Source of the DNA: JBHGXV01 sp041920505
GTDB lineage: Bacteria; Bacillota; Bacilli; Brevibacillales; Brevibacillaceae
Reading direction: 5' to 3'
NCBI GenBank assembly: GCA_041920505.1
Contig: JBHGXV010000040.1
Span: 1 to 64,000, forward strand
DNA length: 64,000 bases
The notes under the pieces were generated by a model. The model saw only the letters and a list, made by a program, of their open reading frames with translations. It did no database searches and had not been told where the DNA came from. Below, piece by piece: positions 43,304 through 52,315 of the stretch. A program made the translations under genes and the position numbers. Each line of letters starts with the position of its first letter. Position 1 is the stretch's first letter.

Positions 43304-43324
43304 CAAGGAAGGAGGCTGGGGCTT

Positions 43325-43915
43325 GTGAACTGGATGGAGAATTTTACGATCCGTATGGCCAAGAAAATCGCAACATCTGCCGATGGCGAATACTCGGTGG
43401 GTGTGGTTTCGCATGGTCTTGAAATCGTTCTCTTTAATTTGTTGAATATCTGCGTGCTTCTTCTGATTGCATTTTTGAGTAACAGCACTTTGGAAGTTCT
43501 GGTTACCGCAATAGTCTACATTGTTTACCGCAGCTTTACTGGTGGGGTCCATTTTCAAAATCCACTTATTTGTTTTGTAACCGGCAATACATTGCTGTGT
43601 ACGTTAGGATGGATCGCCAGTTGGTTACCGGTGAAGGACACCGCCACAATGGTGGGAATCGTTTGTGCTGTATTTGCCATGGCGTTTCTGGTTAACGCGA
43701 AGTATGCTCCACGATCCGCTCGATACGGGATTTCCGAACAAAAGAAAAAACAGAACAAAAGAATTATCCTGAGTCTTTTGTCTCTTGGATTCATATTATC
43801 GCTTCTGTTTACTGCGGCAGGCTATTTCTCTGTCACGTATGCATACTGCCTGGCGGTATTTTTCCAGAGTGTATTGCTATTACCTATCGTTGTCAGAATG
43901 GTAGAACGGGCGTAG
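43325..43915 (+). CDS. agrB: AgrB-type propeptide-processing membrane protease
   Basis: A 196-residue multi-helix protein. The AgrB catalytic pair is visible in FTGGVHFQNPLICF: His76 and Cys83, seven residues apart exactly as in Staphylococcus aureus AgrB. It cleaves the AgrD C-terminal tail and forms the thiolactone. GGAAGGAGG at 43307-43315 selects GTG 43325. The gene is visibly more AT-rich than its surroundings. Confidence 0.92.
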   Translation: MNWMENFTIRMAKKIATSADGEYSVGVVSHGLEIVLFNLLNICVLLLIAFLSNSTLEVLVTAIVYIVYRSFTGGVHFQNPLICFVTGNTLLCTLGWIASWLPVKDTATMVGIVCAVFAMAFLVNAKYAPRSARYGISEQKKKQNKRIILSLLSLGFILSLLFTAAGYFSVTYAYCLAVFFQSVLLLPIVVRMVERA

Positions 43916-43939
43916 AGAGTAGAAGTAGGGGTGGAGACC

Positions 43940-45241
43940 ATGGAAACGATCATTCACTTACTCCTGTTAAATTACCCGGAAGCTCTGTTAATGTTGGCGG
44001 TTGGCTCTGCAGTTTTTAATAAACGAATATCTTTTAGGAACAAATCTGTGCTGTTATTTATCGTGATATACGGAACATCGATATTTATTTTTGAGAAACT
44101 CTATTTCGACATGAAAGTTCTTTTTAATTTTACGAGCATGGTCTTGCTCGTCTGGTTACTCCTCAAGGAATCTTTTTGGAGGTCACTGTTCATTAGCATA
44201 GCGACATTTATCTTTTCTGCCATGGGTGAGTTTTTTGTTCTGTTTGTCTTCCAGTTCTTTTCTATCAGCTTAGACGATATCTTACAAAAGCCAGTCTTCC
44301 TGTATGCGGGAATGTGCTCATATTTTCTGGTGATGTCGATGTTCCTGTTCCTCATGCGAAAATACAACTTCGACATCACTCGGCTGTTCCCGCGCCAGCG
44401 GTTGCACCGGTACCTGTTTTTCATGGTCGTGGTTGGCAGCGTAATTGCCCTGCTCATCTGGATGTCCGTGTACAGACTGTATTTGCAGGAAGAGCAAGCG
44501 CTACTCCTGTACGGCTTCTCCACCGACCTGATCTGGTGGATCATTCTGGGATTGTTTGTGCTACTGATGATCCTGTTCTGGCGGTACACGGCCTTGTCGA
44601 TCGCCCATACGGTGTCGATGACGGAAGGGCAGTACCTCCATCCGGTGAAGAATCTGGTCGCGTCCTATGATTTGATCACCCGGCAGCACATCGACAAACT
44701 GCGGTTGATGGACAAATGTTTTGCGGAGGGCAAGCACGGGGAAGTGGCCGAAATCGTGAGTCAGATCGTCAGGGAAGGGGCCGCGAGCACGTTGTCGAAA
44801 GTCGAAGGCGTCGGGAATCCTGCGATCAAGGCCCTGCTCGTCTCTAAGGAAGCGGTGTGCGTGGCCCGAAACATCCCGATGTCGCTTGCGATCAACTCCA
44901 AGAGCCAACTGCCGAAAATGAAAACAGTCGATCTGGTCAAAATCCTGGGTAATCTGCTGGACAATGCGATTACGGCTGTGCTTTCAGCGGAGGAGAACCC
45001 CTATATCCGGGTTGAATGGAACGAGGATTTCCGAGGGGAGCGGCTGGCGATCGAAAACAGCGGTTCGACGATCCCGAAGCATCATCTGGACAAAATCTTT
45101 CAACAAGGCTTTACGACCAAGAATGGAGAGGGCGGCACCGGCCTGGCGATCGTCAAAAAGGTGGTAGACCAGTACAAAGGCAAGATCGCGGTTCAGTCGG
45201 AGAACGGAGTCACCCGGTTTGTGCTGTTTTTTCCCAAGTAA
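43940..45241 (+). CDS. agrC: AgrC-like peptide-sensing histidine kinase
   Basis: A 433-residue kinase with about six N-terminal helices (residues 1-215) and a GHKL ATPase domain (ILGNLLDNAITAVLSAE, FTTKNGEGGTGLAIVKK). The phospho-acceptor region is atypical: TRQHIDKLRLMD has a His but not the usual RHDxxNH form. ATG 43940 follows AGGGGTGG; GTG 43931 is possible. The N-terminal half is AT-rich and the kinase half GC-rich, with the change near 44350. No response regulator gene follows, so its partner is unknown. Confidence 0.8.
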   Translation: METIIHLLLLNYPEALLMLAVGSAVFNKRISFRNKSVLLFIVIYGTSIFIFEKLYFDMKVLFNFTSMVLLVWLLLKESFWRSLFISIATFIFSAMGEFFVLFVFQFFSISLDDILQKPVFLYAGMCSYFLVMSMFLFLMRKYNFDITRLFPRQRLHRYLFFMVVVGSVIALLIWMSVYRLYLQEEQALLLYGFSTDLIWWIILGLFVLLMILFWRYTALSIAHTVSMTEGQYLHPVKNLVASYDLITRQHIDKLRLMDKCFAEGKHGEVAEIVSQIVREGAASTLSKVEGVGNPAIKALLVSKEAVCVARNIPMSLAINSKSQLPKMKTVDLVKILGNLLDNAITAVLSAEENPYIRVEWNEDFRGERLAIENSGSTIPKHHLDKIFQQGFTTKNGEGGTGLAIVKKVVDQYKGKIAVQSENGVTRFVLFFPK

Positions 45242-45253
45242 TGAAGCAGATGA

Positions 45254-45301
45254 CGTCGCTTCCTCGCGTTGGAATATATTCCGGCGGGGAGCGGCTTTTT
45301 T
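45254..45301 (+). terminator. Terminator of the agr operon
   Basis: CGCTTCCTCGC pairs with GCGGGGAGCG around an inner GGAATATATTCC palindrome, followed by six T. Confidence 0.75.
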
Positions 45302-45367
45302 GTTTGCAAGCGGTGCCAAATGGTTTTATGCCCTCCGAATCGCGGTACATAAGGTAGGTATGGACGT

Positions 45368-46594
45368 TCATCCAACATGCCTGCTGCCTGTACGACTCTT
45401 TGTTCCTTGCCGCATAGATTCCGGTATGGGAATTCCCTGGACACGTCGCGAGGTCAGCAACACCAGCGCCACCACGCAGCCAAATCCTCCATACACCCAT
45501 GACAGACCGGCCGCCTCAACCAATGCCCCGGAGACTAACGCGGAAGAGATTTTGATCATCGAAGCCAGAATTTGCCGCAGTCCAATGACGCGTCCTATTA
45601 ATTCCTTCGGTGTGTTGACTTGAATCAGAGTCTGCATCAGCACGAGGTGGAACATCGTGAAAAAACCAAGCCCAAACAGGAGTATGCCGACCAACGGGAC
45701 GGATTTTGGGTCGATCAGGAACAGCGAGCAAGAACCCATCCCGACCATCGTACCGACGGCTGTCCAAGGCCCCCATTTGGCCAGCGCCTTTTTGATAAAC
45801 AATCCCGACAGCGCACCGCCGACCGTAAACACGATGTCCATAGACGCAAACAGAGCTTTACCGCCATGCAACTGCCCATAAACCAACGCTGACAGCAACG
45901 TATTGTTCATCTGAAGACTCCATGAGCTCACCACCGACAGACCCAGCAGATACAGCATGCCATGCGTCTTGCGGATAAATGTCCAGCCTTTGGCGAGTTC
46001 CTCCCAGAAAGGTTTTTCCTGATTGATGATCCGGCGCCGTGTTATCCGTTTCAAGGACTTGTTGCAACCTGCGGACAACACAAATGTCACCGCGTTGACC
46101 AGCAAAAAAACGGCCGGGGGGAACGCAGCCGCCAGCAAACCTCCGACTCCGGTTCCGATGATCGTCATCGTCAGCGCGATCGAATTGCCTTTCGTCAGCA
46201 CCTCGACGAGGTCATCGTCGATAAACGCTTCCTTGACCAGTGCCTGTGAAGCGGGCTTGAACAGCACATTGCCAAATGCCAGCACCAACTGAAGCGCATA
46301 AAAAGCAGGCAAGGAAAATGCCCCCGCCGCGACCATTGCCGCCATTGCGAGTACCACCAATGCGCGCCCGACATCTGTCCAGACGGCCAGCCACTTCGCG
46401 TCGCGGTGATCGGCCCACACCCCGGCCCATGGCGCAAACAGAAGCGCCGGAAGATAGGTAACCGCAATCATTCCGCCGACTGACATCGCCGATCCGGTCA
46501 ACAGATATACCCAACTCGTCATCACCACCCCTTGCAATCCATCACCGAAACTGCTGCATCCATCCCCAAGCCAATAAAGCCACTTGTTTTTCAT
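45368..46594 (-). CDS. MFS transporter (MFS_3/EntS-like)
   Basis: A 408-residue transporter with about 12 helices. It starts LYWLGDGCSSFGDGLQGV, has the loop 2-3 motif APWAGVWADHRDAKWLAVWTD and a mid-protein LIQVNTPKELIGRVIGLRQ, all usual in MFS_3 exporters related to macrolide and siderophore efflux proteins. Substrate is unknown. It is divergent from another MFS gene at 46849 and shares its control region. It converges on the agr operon. Confidence 0.85.
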   Translation of the reverse strand: MKNKWLYWLGDGCSSFGDGLQGVVMTSWVYLLTGSAMSVGGMIAVTYLPALLFAPWAGVWADHRDAKWLAVWTDVGRALVVLAMAAMVAAGAFSLPAFYALQLVLAFGNVLFKPASQALVKEAFIDDDLVEVLTKGNSIALTMTIIGTGVGGLLAAAFPPAVFLLVNAVTFVLSAGCNKSLKRITRRRIINQEKPFWEELAKGWTFIRKTHGMLYLLGLSVVSSWSLQMNNTLLSALVYGQLHGGKALFASMDIVFTVGGALSGLFIKKALAKWGPWTAVGTMVGMGSCSLFLIDPKSVPLVGILLFGLGFFTMFHLVLMQTLIQVNTPKELIGRVIGLRQILASMIKISSALVSGALVEAAGLSWVYGGFGCVVALVLLTSRRVQGIPIPESMRQGTKSRTGSRHVG

Positions 46595-46597
46595 CTA

Positions 46598-46790
46598 GTG
46601 AAACCCCATTTCACATGTAGAAACGATTGTGGAGGAATTTTATCACATGGTTCTCCGTTACAAAATCCTTTTTTTCCGAAAAAACGAATAAGAGGCGTTT
46701 TTTGCGCATTTCGGGCTGGTCTTGGCAAGCGGATGTATGATACACTGCAATTGTTCCGTTAGATGATATATAGTTTCGCATAGTGAAACT
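46598..46790. promoter_or_regulatory. Paired inverted repeats with TAGTGAAAC between divergent MFS genes
   Basis: GTGAAA-CCCCA-TTTCAC at 46598-46614 lies next to the start of the minus-strand MFS gene. AGTTTC-N7-GAAACT at 46772-46790 lies 58 bp before the plus-strand MFS gene. Both contain TAGTGAAAC. They may be operators for a common regulator of the two exporters. Nothing else is recognised in the 254-bp gap. Confidence 0.5.
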
Positions 46791-46848
46791 TAATAGTGTT
46801 CGTGTTTACAAAAAATCTCGAATACATGGCGCAGGGAGGGGGATTCCG

Positions 46849-48111
46849 ATGAGAGACAAACACTATGGGCCGATCATGATCACCGCTTTTTTCACCTCGC
46901 TGGGAAGTTCGATGTATTTTATCGCCGTGGCCTGGATTCTGTACGAAACCACGAAGGACGCCACTTATACCGGGTTGATGGTCGGGTTTGGCTTTTTGCC
47001 GGGAGTGGTGCTGAACCTGTTTTTCGGCATTCTGGTGGATCGGATGAACCGGAAACGGCTGACGGTGCACTCGCTGGGAACGGTGACGCTGTCGATGGTG
47101 TTGCTGTTTGGGGCGATGCTGTTGCATCTCGTGAGGCCGTGGATGATCATCCTCGTGCACATGCTGGTGCAGACGTTTTCGTCGCTGTTTCGAACCGCCC
47201 AGCAGGCGTTTGTCACCGACATATGCGAGAAACAGGAGATCCCGCGGATGTACAGCGGGATGGGGGCGTCCACTTCCGTCGGCGGGTTGATCGGCACCAG
47301 TGTCGGCGGCGTGGCCTTGACGTTTTTGCCTGCGGAATCCGTCATGCTGGTCGTCTGTTTGTCGTTTCTGTTTTCGGTGTGGTGCACGTTGGCTGTGCCG
47401 GAGGCGAAGGAACGGGTACAGGCACGTGTGAGTACAGCCCTGTCGGCTGCAGCGGTGTGGCACGATCTGGCGGACAATGTCCGCTACCTGAATCGGAATC
47501 CGCTGATGTATTCGCTGTTCTCGATCATGTTTGTCGGGCAACTGGTGGTTCATACCAGTGCCGGGATGTTGTCCGTATACACCAGCTCGTATCTCAAGGG
47601 GACGAGCACACTGTACGGGGTGTTGGAGAGCGCCACCTCCATTGGGGCGATCGTCGCCGGCTTGACCGCCACCTGGTATCTCTACAAAAGCAGACGGTTT
47701 GTCTCCACGGGTGCGTTGGCCCTGACGGCGATCGGTCTGGGATTGCTTGCGGTGACGCGACATCCTGTGGCGGCGTTTGTCGCGATTTTTCTGGTCGGGA
47801 CGGGTACGACCTGGCTGCGGGTGTTGATGCAATCGGTCCAACAGGTGGCGACTGAACCGGCGTACTACGGACGGATGGCCGCCTGTCGGCAAATGGTCAA
47901 CCAGAGTGCGGTTGCGGTCGGCGGGCCGATTCTTGGGGTGATCGCGGAAAAGGCCGGGGTGAATGTGTCATATGCGGCGTTGCTGGTGCCTGTCGGCCTG
48001 TCGCTGTTGGTTACTCTGCGGTTTGCGGGTCATCCGCTTTTTGGCGCCATCATTGAGTCGATCGTGCCGGGCGCAAAGTCTTCGGCGGTGCGGGAATCGG
48101 TCGTGCAGTAG
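46849..48111 (+). CDS. MFS transporter
   Basis: A 420-residue 12-helix exporter with FGILVDRMNRKRLTVHSLG as the loop 2-3 motif and SLFRTAQQAFVTDI, resembling MFS_3/TetR-linked macrolide pumps. GGGAGGGGG precedes ATG 46849; an earlier ATG at 46783 lies within the operator region. Divergent from the MFS gene at 45368. Substrate unknown. Confidence 0.85.
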   Translation: MRDKHYGPIMITAFFTSLGSSMYFIAVAWILYETTKDATYTGLMVGFGFLPGVVLNLFFGILVDRMNRKRLTVHSLGTVTLSMVLLFGAMLLHLVRPWMIILVHMLVQTFSSLFRTAQQAFVTDICEKQEIPRMYSGMGASTSVGGLIGTSVGGVALTFLPAESVMLVVCLSFLFSVWCTLAVPEAKERVQARVSTALSAAAVWHDLADNVRYLNRNPLMYSLFSIMFVGQLVVHTSAGMLSVYTSSYLKGTSTLYGVLESATSIGAIVAGLTATWYLYKSRRFVSTGALALTAIGLGLLAVTRHPVAAFVAIFLVGTGTTWLRVLMQSVQQVATEPAYYGRMAACRQMVNQSAVAVGGPILGVIAEKAGVNVSYAALLVPVGLSLLVTLRFAGHPLFGAIIESIVPGAKSSAVRESVVQ

Positions 48112-48233
48112 CGGGGAAACGCGCCCGGTGAGTCTGTTGTGTATTGGCGGAGAATCGGGACGTATCGTTTATAGGTGACGAATGGTAAAATAAGGGGAAC
48201 AAGCGGGAAACGTAGCGGAAAGGTGGAAGACAG

Positions 48234-49772
48234 ATGCACGTCGTTACAGCGGAAGAGATGCGCAAACTGGACGAATACGTCATTCGCGAGATCGGCATTC
48301 CGGCTGTCGTGTTGATGGAAAACGCGGGCAGCGCCATCGCCAGGGAAGTGGTGGCGTACTCGCGGAACGCGGGATGGGAGCGGCCCGATCGCCCGCCCCG
48401 CTGGCTGATCCTCGCGGGCAAAGGGAACAACGGCGGCGACGGACTGGTGGCGGCCCGGCATCTCACAGAACAGGGGTATCAGGTGACGATCGTCTACGCC
48501 GTACCGGCGAAGGGGCTTGTCGGCGACGCCGCCTTTCAGCGCGACGTGGCGGAGCGCTTGCAGATACCGGTTATGGTATATGGCGCTGCGCCGATCGAGT
48601 GGTCGGCGTATGACGGGATTGTCGATGCCTTGTTGGGGACGGGGTCGAGCGGGGCTCCGCGCGGCGCTTACGCAGCCTTAATCCGCGAGGCCAACGCGAG
48701 CGGGCTGCCGATCATCGCGGCCGACATTCCCAGCGGACTGGACCCGGACACGGGGATGATTCACGATCCGTGCATCCGGGCGGTGCGGACGGTTGCCCTC
48801 GCTTTTTTGAAACGGGGGTTGGTGCAACCGCCGGGCGCGGAGGCGGCGGGCGTGGTCAGCGTGGCTCCGATCGGCATTTGGCCGTCGTTGGCGGAGTCGT
48901 TTGGCGTGCGGACGTTTTTGCTCGGGGAGGCGGTGATGCGGCAGCGGTTGGGCGTTGATCCGGCGCTTGCGCGGCGGATGGACACGCATAAGGGGACGTA
49001 TGGCCATGTGCTGGTGTGCGCTGGCAGCAAGCGGATGAGCGGGGCGGGTCTACTCTGCGCCAAAGCCGCCTTGCGGGCGGGATGCGGGCTTGTTACCTGG
49101 GCCGTGCCGGACGGTCTTTTGCCTCACTTGATCGGGCAGTTGCCCGAAGCGATGCTGGCCGCTCTGCCCGGCGAGGAGCACAACCGGCACACGCTGCCGG
49201 TGCTGGTCGAGTTGGCGAACAGCCGGGACGCCGCAGTGGCGGGGCCGGGACTGGGCCGGTTCGACGGGGATGCGGAATGGCTGCGCGGGCTGTGGGAACA
49301 GGTTGATTGTCCGCTGGTGCTCGATGCTGACGCGCTCAACATGTTGGCTGACGCGGGTGACGTGTCCGCCTGGCCCAGGCGGCAGGCTCCGGTGATCCTG
49401 ACCCCGCATCCGGGGGAGATGGCTCGCCTGGCCAAGGTGTCGACGGCCGCCGTCCAGCGGGACCGGATCGGGATTGCCCTGGCGTATGCGCGTCGACACG
49501 GGGTGACACTGGTGTTGAAAGGGGCTCGCACCGTCGTCGCCACCCCGGAGGGAACCGTCTACGTCAATCCGACCGGCAATCCGGGAATGGCGACAGGAGG
49601 AGCGGGCGACGTGCTCGCCGGGATCATCGGTAGCCTGCTGGCGCAGGGGCTGACTGCCGAGCAAGCGGCCTGCCTCGGCGTCTGGCTGCACGGGGCGGCC
49701 GGCGATCGGGCGGCGGCCAACCGGCAAGGGCCGTATTCGCTGCTCGCCGGAGACATCATTGAGGCGTTATAG
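48234..49772 (+). CDS. nnr: Bifunctional NAD(P)H-hydrate epimerase/dehydratase
   Basis: A 512-residue fusion. The N-terminal YjeF_N epimerase domain (about 1-215) has AGKGNNGGDGLVAARHL and IVDALLGTGSSG. The C-terminal ribokinase-like dehydratase domain (about 235-505) has HKGTYGHVLVCAGS, LVLDADALNMLA and the catalytic GNPGMATGGAGDVLAG. It repairs hydrated NADH and NADPH. GGAAAGGTGGAAGACAG precedes the ATG. This housekeeping gene precedes a sensor kinase by 40 bp. Confidence 0.93.
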   Translation: MHVVTAEEMRKLDEYVIREIGIPAVVLMENAGSAIAREVVAYSRNAGWERPDRPPRWLILAGKGNNGGDGLVAARHLTEQGYQVTIVYAVPAKGLVGDAAFQRDVAERLQIPVMVYGAAPIEWSAYDGIVDALLGTGSSGAPRGAYAALIREANASGLPIIAADIPSGLDPDTGMIHDPCIRAVRTVALAFLKRGLVQPPGAEAAGVVSVAPIGIWPSLAESFGVRTFLLGEAVMRQRLGVDPALARRMDTHKGTYGHVLVCAGSKRMSGAGLLCAKAALRAGCGLVTWAVPDGLLPHLIGQLPEAMLAALPGEEHNRHTLPVLVELANSRDAAVAGPGLGRFDGDAEWLRGLWEQVDCPLVLDADALNMLADAGDVSAWPRRQAPVILTPHPGEMARLAKVSTAAVQRDRIGIALAYARRHGVTLVLKGARTVVATPEGTVYVNPTGNPGMATGGAGDVLAGIIGSLLAQGLTAEQAACLGVWLHGAAGDRAAANRQGPYSLLAGDIIEAL

Positions 49773-49811
49773 CCAACACATGGGCAACAGAAAGGAGGGA
49801 CGGGCGACAGC

Positions 49812-51494
49812 ATGTCCCGAGAAAAACGCATGAAAGAGCTGACCACACTGAAAGAGATTGCGGAAACACTGAATATTTCGAACGATATGAACCAGATGCT
49901 GCACGATGTGCTCATCAAGCTGCTGGAAGTGACCGGACTCAGCACCGGATGGATTTTTCTCGTCGATGAGGAGCCGGAGTACATCTGTGTGGCGGACCAC
50001 AATCTGCCGCCCGCGCTCATCTGGAACAACAAGGCGCCGATGTGCGGCGAGGACGGTTGCTGGTGTCTCGGCCGGTACTGGGATGGCAAGCTGAAAAGCG
50101 CGGTCAACATCATCAACTGCAAACGGATTGAAGACGCGATCGAGTTCGGCTGGGGGGACACCCAGGGTATCCTTCATCACGCGACGGTGCCGCTGGAGGC
50201 GGGCGGCCAGTTGTTTGGCATCCTTAACGTCGCCACGCCGGGCAAGGACCACTTCGACGACGAGGAGTTGGCGCTGTTGCAGTCGGTCGCCTACCAGATC
50301 GGCACGGCGGTCAACCGGACCCGCCTGTACCACGCCCAGCAGAAACGGGCCGAACACTACAGCAAGCTAGGGCGGCTGATCCACCAGTTAGGCGGCGTCC
50401 TGGAGGTCGCCCAACTGCCCGGCGAAGTCGTCCGGCTGGCGGCCGACACGTTTGCCTGGCCGTGCGTGGCGTTCTTCGCCAGAGAGGGGAACAGCCTGGC
50501 GCTTCGGGCGATTTCAAGCGAGGGCGAAGTGAAGCAGGAGCGCCACCGGATCGAGACCCGCGAAGCCGGTCCGGTGGGAGCGGCGTTTTGCCGCGAACGC
50601 ACGATTGTGCTTCAGGACAACCGGGACGCATTTGCGGCGCTGGAAGCCCTCGGCATCCCGGCGTTTCGCTCTGCTGTGGCCATTCCCTTGCGCGTTCGCG
50701 ACGAACTGTTTGGTGTCCTGTTTGTCTGTGGCCCCAAGAAAGACGCCCTGGACGAGATTGATCGGGACGTGCTCCATTCGCTCGCCGAGCACGTCTCGCT
50801 CACGTTTGAAAACGCCCGGTTGTACGAACAGCGGCGCGAACTGGCGAGGCGGGAGGAGCGCAACCGCCTTGCCCGCGATCTGCACGACTCGGTCTGCCAG
50901 CACTTGTTTTCCCTGACGCTGATGGCGCGCGGCGCGGAATCGGTGCTGGCCGGGATGAGTCCCGTCGTGGACCAGTCGCTCGCGGAAATCCAGCAACTGA
51001 CACAGGAGGCACTGAAGGAGATGCGGGCGCTGATCTGGCAGTTGCGCCCCGCTGGGCTGGAACAGGGGCTGGTGACCGCGCTCAAGCGCTACGGCCAAAG
51101 CCTGGGGTTGACCGTGCATGAGCAGGTCAGAGGCGTTCGTGAACTGCCCGGTTCCGTCGAGGAAGCATTGTGGCGGATCGGACAGGAAGCACTCAACAAT
51201 GTGAAAAAACACGCGGGCGTCGAGCAGGTGTGGGTCCGGTTGCAAATCGACGAAGCCGACGTCAGTCTGGAAGTGATGGATCGTGGCTGCGGCTTCGCTG
51301 TCGGCCACGCCGGAGGAGATCGGTCCTTCGGCCTGTTGTCCATGCGCGAGCGCGCGGAACTGTTTGGCGGCTCCCTGACCGTCATCAGTTCCCCCGGCGA
51401 ATATACGAGGGTGAAGGTCTGGATTCCCTTCGAGACGAGCAAGAGCAAGGAAGCGGGGAGAGACGGTGAAAATTCGGATTTTGTTGGCAGATGA
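49812..51494 (+). CDS. GAF-GAF histidine kinase (NarX/LiaS-type catalytic region)
   Basis: A 560-residue cytoplasmic kinase with no membrane helix. Order: short N-terminal helix, GAF 1 (about 28-170), GAF 2 (about 185-335), HisKA_3 with His358 in RLARDLHDSVCQ, and HATPase (RIGQEALNNVKKHAG; a GLLSMRERAE box). GAF 1 contains Cys78, Cys83, Cys85 and Cys103 (MCGEDGCWC, NCKR), which may bind an Fe-S cluster or another redox cofactor. It overlaps the response regulator gene by 29 nt. A redox, oxygen or nitrate signal is plausible. Confidence 0.85.
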   Translation: MSREKRMKELTTLKEIAETLNISNDMNQMLHDVLIKLLEVTGLSTGWIFLVDEEPEYICVADHNLPPALIWNNKAPMCGEDGCWCLGRYWDGKLKSAVNIINCKRIEDAIEFGWGDTQGILHHATVPLEAGGQLFGILNVATPGKDHFDDEELALLQSVAYQIGTAVNRTRLYHAQQKRAEHYSKLGRLIHQLGGVLEVAQLPGEVVRLAADTFAWPCVAFFAREGNSLALRAISSEGEVKQERHRIETREAGPVGAAFCRERTIVLQDNRDAFAALEALGIPAFRSAVAIPLRVRDELFGVLFVCGPKKDALDEIDRDVLHSLAEHVSLTFENARLYEQRRELARREERNRLARDLHDSVCQHLFSLTLMARGAESVLAGMSPVVDQSLAEIQQLTQEALKEMRALIWQLRPAGLEQGLVTALKRYGQSLGLTVHEQVRGVRELPGSVEEALWRIGQEALNNVKKHAGVEQVWVRLQIDEADVSLEVMDRGCGFAVGHAGGDRSFGLLSMRERAELFGGSLTVISSPGEYTRVKVWIPFETSKSKEAGRDGENSDFVGR

Positions 51495-52137
51495 TCACGT
51501 GATGGTGTTGAAGGGACTGCGCTTCTTTCTGTGCACGCAGCCCGATTTTGAACTGGTCGGTGAGGCGTTGAACGGCCGGGACGTGTTGGAAAAAGTGGCG
51601 GAATGCAAGCCCGACGTCGTGTTGATGGATCTGGTGATGCCGGAAATGGACGGGATCGAGGCGACCGCGCAGATCAAGGAGCGGTATCCGGAGGTAAAAG
51701 TGCTGGTGCTGACCAGCTTTTCCGATCTGGATCACGTGCTGCCCGCGCTGCAGGCCGGAGCCGTCGGTTACCTGCTGAAAAGCGTGCAGCCGGACCAGTT
51801 GGTGGAAGCGATTCGCGGCGCCTTTCACGGGAATGTACAGCTCCACCCGGAGATCACCAGCACACTGATGTCGCAAATGGCGTCCCAGCCGCACGTGCAG
51901 CAACAGGCTTCGTCCGGGCCCCAAGCCGCTTCGCCGGGCGAAGCTTTGGACGTGTTGACTGGACGGGAAAAAGAGGTGCTCCGCCTGATCGCCCAAGGGA
52001 TGAGCAACAAAGAGATCGCCTCCGCTCTGTTTATCGCCGAAAAAACGGTGAAGACACACGTGAGCAGCATTTTGGGCAAACTCGGATTGTCCGACCGGAC
52101 ACAGGCCGCTCTCTACGCGGTCAAACACGGCATTTGA
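51466..52137 (+). CDS. NarL/LuxR-family response regulator
   Basis: A 223-residue regulator: receiver domain with Asp9-Asp10, phospho-acceptor Asp55 in VVLMDLVMPEMDG, and Lys in GYLLKSV; then a LuxR HTH (LTGREKEVLRLIAQGMSNKE, EKTVKTHVSSILGKL). GTG 51466 follows GGGGAGAGAC. It is the partner of the GAF kinase and is followed by a hairpin at 52181. Its targets cannot be read from the window; narGHJI is a candidate because a NarXL-like pair would fit. Confidence 0.9.
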   Translation: MKIRILLADDHVMVLKGLRFFLCTQPDFELVGEALNGRDVLEKVAECKPDVVLMDLVMPEMDGIEATAQIKERYPEVKVLVLTSFSDLDHVLPALQAGAVGYLLKSVQPDQLVEAIRGAFHGNVQLHPEITSTLMSQMASQPHVQQQASSGPQAASPGEALDVLTGREKEVLRLIAQGMSNKEIASALFIAEKTVKTHVSSILGKLGLSDRTQAALYAVKHGI

Positions 52138-52180
52138 GCCGCCTAGCCGGACAAACGTCTCGGTCCAAAGTCGTACGACC

Positions 52181-52208
52181 GGTCCACCCGCAACAGGTGG
52201 ACCATTTT
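52181..52208 (+). terminator. Terminator after the NarL-type regulator
   Basis: GGTCCACC (52181-52188) pairs with GGTGGACC (52196-52203), followed by ATTTT. Confidence 0.65.
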
Positions 52209-52315
52209 CGTAGCCGATGATCCTTCCGCGTACCGAGGATTCTCCTGCCTGAAACCGGATATGATTGGTACTGCCAACACCAATCACAACGATTTCGGAA
52301 AAGGAGAGCGAAACG

